NCBI RefSeq assembly: GCF_963576615.1
Contig: NC_088711.1
Coordinates: 13,749,869 to 13,813,868 of the forward strand
Origin: Watersipora subatra
Lineage: Eukaryota > Bryozoa > Gymnolaemata > Cheilostomatida > Watersiporidae
Length of the DNA: 64,000 nt
Direction of reading: 5' to 3'
Positions 55,422 through 64,000 of the stretch are shown piece after piece. The translations under genes and the position numbers were made by a program. The number at the start of each line of letters is the position of its first letter. Position 1 is the stretch's first letter. The notes beneath the pieces were generated by a model. The model searched no databases, was not told where the DNA came from, and was given only the letters and a program-made list of their open reading frames with translations.

Positions 55422-55924
55422 TAATATTATTTCTTATAAATTTTTTGAAATAAAACTTTTATTAATGTGGCACGCTCTTGTGGAAATTAACCGTTAATCA
55501 GCAACATACCCCCTTCAAGAAAGCGTCCAGCTGTGCTTCGTACCATTTTCCATCTGGTGGATATAGTGCTTGGATGCGGTGACCAGGTTTCTACCAAAAT
55601 AAGCAAAACAATTTTAATAGCCCAAACAGATGTTATGCAGATTAAAAATTGATGCAAAAGATGCCTGATGTTTTTAGGTTTTTCAGCAAATCCGTGTCCC
55701 TACCTCCCATTACTAAAATTCTATGAAGCAGTAATATTTTATCTCTTGCGATATTCTTCTACAAAATTGAAACATAGATTTTAAAGCTTCAGCAATTTAA
55801 AGGATTTCATTTACTCCAGTCACTTACTTATGACTCAGCCTCTAGTTTAAATCCGTATCAAATTACGACTAAAATGCATCAACTTGTTAATTACAATGAA
55901 AATAATACATTATCATAACTTTAT

Positions 55925-57090
55925 ACTGCCCTAAGCAAGCAAAACGCCTGACAAAATCTGACAAGTTTTTCAAAATTCACTTTTTTGTGCTTATATGTAA
56001 TTTAGGTTGAGATCTAACATGTCTCAAAATTTCATATATCTGAGACCACCAGAAATAGCACTTTTCACAATGTGCAAAATGCCCTATCCACATTTACCAC
56101 ACATAAAGTGGCAATCAAAGCTCTCTATCTGCAGATACAGCGTTTTGATTGGCCTGAACATACACAAAGTTGGACATTATGAGCAGCATTATGTAATCAA
56201 AGAGTATATAAACAAAGGGAAGCGAAACTGAAGCATATATATTTGGTTGTTTTAAGGCAGCTCATACAAGCTAGTGCACTTCTAAGTGCTCATCTTATTG
56301 CTATATTTTTTATCATAATATATTTATTATGACAGGACGATATCTAAGTGACAAAAGTCTCGATTTAAAGATCCGACTCAGAGATTTGATGAAAAATTTG
56401 TTTTAATTACATGTCCATTGGAAGGTTTTGCTTTTTTAAAATACTGACATTATTGCACTCAGCTGTTTGCTCTAAATTATTTTCAATAAAAGCTTTTGAT
56501 CTTTTTTAAACTACTATTTTACTTACTCCTTTCATTTCATGACATCTGGTTTGAAGGATACCTAGATATTTGATCATCTCTTAACTTTTGAGCTAAATAT
56601 GGCTATTACAGGGCTTTAATCCATGTGTTGACTGGATGAGTAATAGGAATTGCAACATATATCATTTTGTTGACTAATTGCGGGTTAATATCAGAATTTA
56701 AACTTGTAATCCTTTGATAATCCAGTCATGGCAAATGGTCTTGTGGCAAACTAATGAAACTAATAAACTACAATGAGAAACCAGTCCAATTATGCAATCA
56801 AAAGGCCCTATCTGCAGTGATAGGGCGTTTTGATTGCCTAGTGCCAGCTTAGTAAATTGTCAATTTAAGCAAACAAAATGCCCTAAGTGAAATAACTCCT
56901 TTGATTTTAAAGTTTCACGAAAAAAAAATTCGGTAAAGATTGTTGGATATCTCACCATAATAAATAAAAAACAACTAAAATACTGCTAATACTGATGCCA
57001 GGCTCAACCAAAACGCGTTTGTGCTTGTGCTGAACAATTTACAAATATCAAGATACAGCGTTTTGCTTGCTCAGGGCAGTAAAGTATAGG
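55925..57090. mobile_element. TIR element with nested hairpin, 1.15 kb
   Basis: The left end ACTGCCCTAAGCAAGCAAAACGC (55926-) is repeated inverted at the right end (GCGTTTTGCTTGCTCAGGGCAGT, about 57058-57080). Inside, GCGTTTTGATTGGCCT (56141) and a 43-bp hairpin (56794-56836) carry variants of the same core. No clear target duplication was found. No coding frame is convincing. Confidence 0.55.
56794..56836. repeat. Near-perfect hairpin, 19-bp arms
   Basis: GCAATCAAAAGGCCCTATC and its complement differ at one base around a six-base loop TGCAGT. It carries the GCGTTTTG-ATTGC core seen at the ends of the surrounding element. Confidence 0.85.
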
Positions 57091-60000
57091 CTACTAATAA
57101 TTCTGCCTGTTTGGTGCTATCAATCAGCTAACACTACTAATCAGAATAAAAAGCATCCATAATTATTTTAATGCTTTTTAAAAAGTTACAAAAGTTAGGA
57201 GCTTCGACAGAGTCACAGATATTCATCAATTGCTGGCTACTGTGCTTTATGTTACCATAACTATTTTAATGTGTGTCGGTTAATCTCACAAAGCTACCCT
57301 CATGTATAATTACAAAGTTATCATTTTATGAAAATTAGTAATAATTTCATTCTTTTAGCATTATAAAGTTGGGGTTTCTTGACCTTTTTAACTTGACAAT
57401 ATTACGATCTTGCAATTAAGGCAGTAAAATCCAAATCCAAATTAGCTGCGAAAACCTATGCATTGTTGTTTGCCGTCGCAATTTGATGACACGAGTAAGT
57501 TGCTTTGATATAGTATTTAAAGTGGCTCGCCCTACAGGTCAAAAATGGCCACTACCAATCTAACCTTTTGCATTGGTATTGAGGCGAAGTAAAATACTTT
57601 TTCATGATGCCTTTTTACCATAATATGGTACAATTAATTCAATGACAAAATTGGCAAAAGTAATATAAAACAATTGTGACAAACAAATATACCAATTGTG
57701 ACATGATTAGTCTGTTCTTCTGCTGCTGCAAAACCCTAAATGGCTAGACGCGTGAAAAAAGCAAAATGTTTAGCGGCTACAATCTCGCTAGAAGGTTGAA
57801 CTTATGTGATAAGTCTTTAGGTTGTGTAGGAGTGAGAGGTTGGCTTGTTTCTTACAATCTATTTAATCAATTGACTAGCATGCAAGAAGATAGCAAGCCA
57901 TGCCACATTAGGAGAATGAGTCACTTTAAGCACAAACCACAATAGCATAAGTACATAGGTCATTTCTGCTAGTGAGACGACCTTGGAGAATAAGACCACA
58001 TTATGCAATTCTGTGAAGATTTTATTACTGCAGTTATACTTGTGCTGCAATACTTCTAATAGAGTGAAAAGCAAATGAGCTGCCCAACCACAACCTCCTT
58101 CATTATAAAGTTACAAAGAATAGGAATAACAACAATAGCTTTCATTCGGAGGCTGAGGCTATTGAGAAGTAGAAAGTGAATTAGCTAAGCAGAAAATAGT
58201 AGAACACACATAATAAGAGCATAGGCATCATGATTGACGTGTATGCAGGCAATGAATTTATGTACAATTTCACTACCAAATTTTTTAGTAAAGCTAGACA
58301 CCTTTGGCTAAAGAGTGCTAGCTATAGGTCAAAACAAGCCAGTGACAAATCTCATGTTATGCATCCTTGCTTGGACACTTTATTTCTAAAGTGTTTAATG
58401 CATTGGAAGTTTAACATAAAAGTGTGCCAAGAATGCACAAAGAACATTGACAGCAATAACTGCATAGTACTGACAGCAATAACTGAATAGAACATGATGT
58501 TTAATTAAAATGTAACATAAAAATAAACGTTTTATTTTGTTTTGGTAAGCTTGCAGCAAAAATGTTTGCTGTGCACATAAAATATTGTTTTACTCCAAAT
58601 ACTTTACAAACAAGTAATAATAACTTTATTGATGCAAATTGTACTGAAATTATATTTGCTACGAGCACCAATGGAAGTCAAAATAAGTAATACAATTCTT
58701 CCAGACCTTTTAAAAACAATGGCCTTTGCTGCTACAGAAAAGTTAGTAGACCCATAGGAAGAGAAGTATATGTTCTTATACTGCTAAAAATACCTTTGGT
58801 TCAGAAATCAGATTTGAAAAGAGCAATGAATTATTATAAGCATTGGAAAAATGTTTGGGATGGATAGGAAACAAAGCTGGGTATTGCACATGCTGGTAAT
58901 TTAGCTAATGTAAATAGATTTCCTACACTACCTAATTGAAAGCATCAATGCAAAATCTAAATACATGTAAATACTTACTAGCCATAGTACAGAGTGACCG
59001 TTTAATGTTTGTCAACATAACATCCGTACCGCTTTGAGCATCTTGAAATTATATTAAAGTTGCTTTCATTATGAGCTCCCTTTGACATTTTAAAGTATTA
59101 AAATGGGCAAATACAAGTTGCATTTTCAGAGAACTTTTAAATTCAAGTCAGATGCCACAAAAAGTTCCTCTGAGTTGTTTGTAGTATATTCTAAAAGTGC
59201 TAACACTACATTTGTTTTCAATTTTAAAGTTGACACAAATAATTGAGCAAATTATGTAGCTTATTAGTAAAACTTTTGTTAACATCAGCAAACAAACTGC
59301 ATACATGCTGCCCGATACCGAAGGCCAAAAATAATAATATATATTGCTATTTATATTTTAACCAATAGTTTTGCAGTTTTGTTATTGTAGGATATAGCAA
59401 TTTGTATAAAACCTACTGTATTTCAGGTTTGAGTAACTATGAGTTTTAGTAGTGTTCTGGCCCTTCCTATCGCGTGTTTTCAACATTTTGAGGTAATAAT
59501 TAAAAGCCATGAGTTGAATTGCGCAACTTCAGCAGCATCTTATACATATATATCATTTGCCAAACTCATTGTCTTGAATCATCAAAGTTCACTAAATCAT
59601 TCAAAAGGAAATACATACACTTGTATCTCTAATTCTGTTATAGCTTTACCCTTTTACTGCCACCCATGTACAAACTAAGCTACCGGCCTACCGCCAGCCA
59701 TTTCACCAAAAATTGCCAATTTAGCTTCATGATATGTACATGAAGCATGTATACAATTTTGTTTCAACTTCAAAGTTTATCTAGAAACCTTTTGTAATAT
59801 ATTTTATTTTGCTAAAATGTTAACATATAGTGCTATGCAAAAATCAATGTACCTTCACTTTGTGCATTGCTAAAGCTATGTGAAGCTACAATCGCTACGA
59901 AGCTAAAACGATGCTCTACAATGTCCCTTACACTTAAAAAACTATTATTTTCACTATCATCAGAGTCACTGTTGCTAATTTAATTATCTGTGTAATCACA

Positions 60001-60397
60001 AAAATCTGAATTTGAATTGACTATAGTGTCATCAACATACATGTAAGTAATTATATGTTTTCTGACTTGCGCAATACTTAACAAAACTTACACAAAAATG
60101 TCCATTTTTATTTTGGAAACTCTCAATAAAAAATTTGAAACTGCTTGGTTATCTTAGACTAATCTATTAGAGAAATATTCGAACCACACTGACAATACCA
60201 TCAAAGTTTTAAAATCATCCGTTATGTTTTTAACGAATAATAAAATTAGGTGACCACGCAATTGTTGGAAAATTCGCAAAAATGTGCATACGGCAGTTGC
60301 TGATAGATTTAGCATAAATTCGCATACGGTAGGGTAAGAGTAAAAACCAACAAAATATTTGTCAATCTCCTGCCTCTAAACATGATATCTCAAATCT
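57091..60397. other. Non-coding, nothing firm
   Basis: Apart from the repeat partner at about 58150-58310, I recognise no exon, RNA gene or element end. Confidence 0.4.
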
Positions 60398-61230
60398 GAT
60401 AATTACTCTCAGTGTTGACTGAGTAACTAAAAGTGGTAATGAGTAACCATGGAAAACTATTCATTTTATATAATTATGCAAGTGCTCAGCAATTGCAACC
60501 ATGACTCATAAAAACTAAGAAGAGCAATACTAAATCTCTTTGCTATGCTACATTCCTTTGATTGGTTTGCGCTATTTATATTATGTAATCTGCCAATAAT
60601 AGATGAATAGAACACAAAAGTGGCATAATGGTTTATGTAAGCGTTTGAAATAATACAATGCCTGTAAAAATTGACAACTTTTCTTACTGAAGCTATGGCT
60701 ATATCAAATTATCACACTAATTTTTGGCTCGCATGTATAATGTGCTAGTTGACAGCAACTTATTGCAATATCGCATACCTTTAATTTTATGTCTGCAAAT
60801 CAGTCTTTGGTGTGGGCCATCAATGCTTCTCATCCAGCAATTATCTATAACTAATTGATTAATTTGATTATGAAGCGTCATTGATTATTTGCAACTATAC
60901 AAAGAAAAACTAATTTTGGGCATGCTGTTACATTCTTACGTCAGGTATACATTTGCTAGTTACAGTAAAACTTTGTACAGTATATTTTGTGTTGGTGAAT
61001 TTAAAGTTTTGCTTATCATAGTAACTTTGCCAAAACGTCAAACATTACTACATTTCAAAATACAACCTTACTGATATAATGTTTTATAGTTTGTAATCTA
61101 TACTTATGTACATGTTAAAAAATATTATTAAATTTGGTAGATGAAACCTTGATTATTTTGACATATTTTTTTGACATATGGTTACTCATTACCACTTTTA
61201 GTTACTCAGTCAACACTGAGAGTAATTATC
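60398..61230. repeat. Perfect 53-bp inverted repeat enclosing about 730 bp
   Basis: 60398-60450 is the exact reverse complement of 61178-61230 over 53 bases; the flanks do not match. Each arm also contains a small internal hairpin (ACTCTCAGT / ACTGAGT). The interior has no recognisable gene. Confidence 0.8.
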
Positions 61231-62399
61231 AGTAATATTCTAACAACAGTTTTGACTGTTGGTAGAACCACATTAATAACTTTACTTATCATTATAAAAA
61301 ACATCAAAAATTATTATATTAATAACTGAAAATAGATTAATGTTAGAGAATTAACTGATTCACTAAAATAACTATTAATTGTCAGCTGGCGTGTCTGTGT
61401 TGATGTTACAAAACCAAACATTCGTGTAACAATAATAAAGTCCAAAATTAGGATTTTACAAAAAGTTTTGATATTCTCCTTTATAGTATTATAATGCTGA
61501 ACTTTCTTGACTTTTCTATGCAGAACAATATCAGCAGTTGGATGAGATAAACAGGTGTAAAAAAATATATATCAAACGTGTTCTATGCTACATTCCTTAA
61601 AAATTATAATAATTGAAACATACTTTTTTCACGCTAGTCCTATTTCTTTATTAAATAAAATTTATACTGCTTTTCTACAACTGTATGTTTCAAGTAAATA
61701 AACTGTAAATTGACTAAAATAACATGAACAACTTACCAAATGTGACGTGCCCCCTTACATGTAGTTATTCCGCTGCTACCAAGCTCTAGTAGACTACATG
61801 GGTGAAGAACTAATAGTCCTAACAGCCACAGCAACATTATAACAGCCACATCTCGCTAGCTGTTATATACTATGGTTATACTTTTGCCACTTTATTTCAA
61901 TAAATTTAAAAAATCAATTATTCGACTAAAAACCATCTCTCAGGTATTGCATTCGGATGAAAAGTTTCAAAAAAAGATTTATTTTGTGGCTGGATGCAAC
62001 GGCAGCAAAAATATGAATTGTACTGATTATAGACTTATTTAAACTTTTACTACAGCCATGCTTAAACATCAGTGGAAACCATAATGTGCAATTATTGTGA
62101 ATTTTCACAAAAAAGAGCAGATCAATGAGAAACCGTGCAAAAAAAGGGAGTGCTTAAATGGCAGTCTTGAAAACCATAAAGAGGGTCAGCAAATAAATTG
62201 TAATGTATTGTAGTTTGTTAATATACAACTTTATTTCCCAAATCTAATAAAGCTATCATGGATATTAGCAAAACTGACTGTATCCGACATAGCTGCTAAT
62301 TCCTTGTATTGGCTGATGATTAGTCATAAGCTTATTGCAATATGTTTTTAAATAGATTGTGCTATTAACTGAAACGATACCAAAACACCTAAAAGTAAG
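61231..62399. other. Non-coding, nothing recognised
   Basis: AT-rich, no exon or repeat ends seen. Confidence 0.4.
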
Positions 62400-62691
62400 A
62401 ATATTTTAAAATTGATATATGCCTCCTAGTTCCATATATAAGAGCCTCCTAGAGTTTGTAATTTATTGATAGAAAATTACACATTTTTGTTGGAGTTGTC
62501 TCCTCTTTTCCATATATATGAATATAGATATATAAGGCAATTATGGGAATCATGTTTAAAATACTTCTATAGGGTTGTTAAGCACTATAAACACTGCTAG
62601 AATTAGGAGGCTCCCTGGACGCCTCCTAATTTTTCAGAGCCTCCTAACATGGATTATATATTGATAGAAGCCTCCTAGTTGGGAAATATAG

Positions 62692-62695
<4 letters not shown>
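62400..62695. repeat. Inverted, sparse relative of the 48-kb satellite
   Basis: Repeated GCCTCCTA motifs (about 62421, 62447, 62620, 62640, 62669) with TATATA spacers are the reverse complement of the TAGGAGGC core of the 48-51 kb array. It is followed by a (TA)n run. Confidence 0.7.

Positions 62696-62748
<53 letters not shown>
62695..62748. repeat. (TA)n microsatellite
   Basis: About 26 TA dinucleotides, adjoining the inverted GCCTCCTA repeats; the mirror image of the order at 48.3 kb. Confidence 0.97.
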
Positions 62749-62749
<1 letters not shown>

Positions 62750-64000
62750 AAATGTCAGCCAGGAAATTGTAATCGTTCTATAAAACTTTGAAAGATATAG
62801 AATTATTGCTTTTGTCTGTATGATTATGGTAAATTTATTGTTACTGCAATGAAAGTTTGATTTGCAGAGCTGAATTGTTATACTGTGATTAACATTAATA
62901 AATAGAATGTTTCTTTTCTCTCATTAAGTAGGTAGTTGACTTTGTTCTGAACTTTACATGATTTTTGATTAATGTTGGGCAATGCTGGTCTGAAACTGCG
63001 TATGCCGCATTTACTATTTTTGGTGTGTCACAATGGACCACAAACTTCAAGAAAAGTCTGCCTATGTAAACTGTTGCTGCTGCGGAGTGTAGGAAGTAGG
63101 AGAATGAGTTATTTATGATACTAACACATTTGGCTTTGATATCTTGCCAGTTGTTTAGATATCTACTAAGTGTTATTTTTCTGTAAGCATTTGTGATGAG
63201 ATAACTGTAAGAGAGCTCACGTTCGGAGCCCAAAACATTTGTTGTACTATTGTGTTCTCTATAACAGCAATTTGTTTGTGATGGAGAATACTGTTCAAAT
63301 GAAGTAATACTTATGTTTACAACTAAGCACATCTAGGTGTTAGATATTTTTCAGTACAATATTTTCATCACATCTGCGCCTGTCTCTTCTTTGTAGGTCC
63401 TCCATCCTCATTAATGTTCTGCATTTGGGTGCCCTTTCATTATTTTATTCAATTTATTGTATATTTATATTTACAATTCTGGCTCGCTCTCTTTGTAATA
63501 GCCTCTCGTATTTTATGAAAAGTACTTTTTAAAGTATTACAGGTTAATTAACGCGTAGTAATCATAGTCATTTGCATTATGAATAGCAGTCAATTGAAAT
63601 ATATGGGCTAGTATGTAATAAAATATTGCATCGGGCTACAATCACCATACTGATCATGCTACAATGCCTTCTAGCATGCCCAATACATAAACCACTTGAT
63701 CTTCTAAAATTTTACAATAAATCTTGTTTCATATTTTAAATAACCCTGTGAATTTGACATGCCTTGTTCACACTAGCCAGACCTTCAAGAGATTCTACAG
63801 AGCCAGTATAAATTATATCCCCTTTTTTGACAACACCATCACAACTGATCCGCCATTCAAGATATATGAAGGGTCATTAGGAATTTCTATTAGGCCTGGT
63901 ACCACTGCAATACTTTTTCTGTAGTTTCTATACACATTTTAGATTAAATTGGTAAAACATCTTTTATTCAAGTAACTAAAAGATATTTTGAAACGTTATT
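62749..64000. other. Mostly unassigned end of window
   Basis: Contains the unassigned frame at 62895-63332; otherwise nothing recognised. No PDCD11 S1 exon seen. Confidence 0.4.
62895..63332 (-). other. Unassigned 145-codon open frame
   Basis: A long frame for this AT-rich DNA, with mixed residues and no repeat structure (segments NNWQDIKAKCVSII and SFSYFLHSAAATVYIGR). I recognise no family and saw no splice or promoter context, so it may be chance or a decayed element. Confidence 0.2.

Overview
The window is AT-rich, intron-bearing animal DNA. The evidence is spliced genes with GT-AG introns, one probable GC-AG intron, metazoan housekeeping families, and many short transposon remnants, a LINE, a SINE and satellites. 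I suspect an invertebrate, possibly a lophotrochozoan such as a mollusc or bryozoan, but no feature fixes the phylum. Every gene model was built by hand from splice signals and family resemblance and was not checked by any search.

Genes in order. (1) A COSMC-like (C1GALT1C1) member of the GT31 fold family on +, three exons, 1365-4042. (2) An Aurora kinase on -, six coding exons, 10645 down to 4764, tail to tail with gene 1. (3) A single-exon XPA nucleotide-excision-repair gene on +, 18148-19065. (4) A nine-coding-exon tetraspanin on +, 23639-38533. (5) GOSR2/membrin, a Golgi Qb-SNARE, on -, 41877 down to 39229, tail to tail with the tetraspanin. (6) A probable first exon of PDCD11/RRP5 on +, 47996-48133, whose remainder would lie beyond a very long intron. 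These are ordinary housekeeping and membrane-traffic genes with no operon logic.

The rest is repeats. 0.1-1.0 kb is a 31-bp minisatellite. 9.0-10.35 kb and 54.0-55.4 kb hold two copies of a 1.4-kb terminal-inverted-repeat (TIR) element with TA flanks. 12.1-13.0 kb is a TTAA-flanked palindromic element. 13.27-14.18 kb is a solo LTR sitting inside an older dispersed repeat. 16.33-17.36 kb is a deleted hAT transposon with an exact 8-bp target duplication. The tetraspanin introns hold a mariner-like MITE, a hAT MITE and a LINE reverse-transcriptase fragment. GOSR2 intron 1 holds a 16-bp tandem array. 44.8-46.4 kb is another TA-flanked inverted-repeat element.

The most striking structure is 48.3-51.56 kb: a (TA)n tract followed by a satellite of 29-bp monomers arranged in seven-monomer, 203-bp units, the distal half of which alternates between two unit types (about 406 bp). 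Short related sequence with its own (TA)n lies in inverted orientation at 62.4-62.75 kb. I found no clear new gene system. The observations most worth following are the layered satellite, a duplicated 5' splice site in the Aurora gene, the nested insertions at 13 and 21 kb, and a perfect 53-bp inverted repeat at 60.4/61.2 kb.
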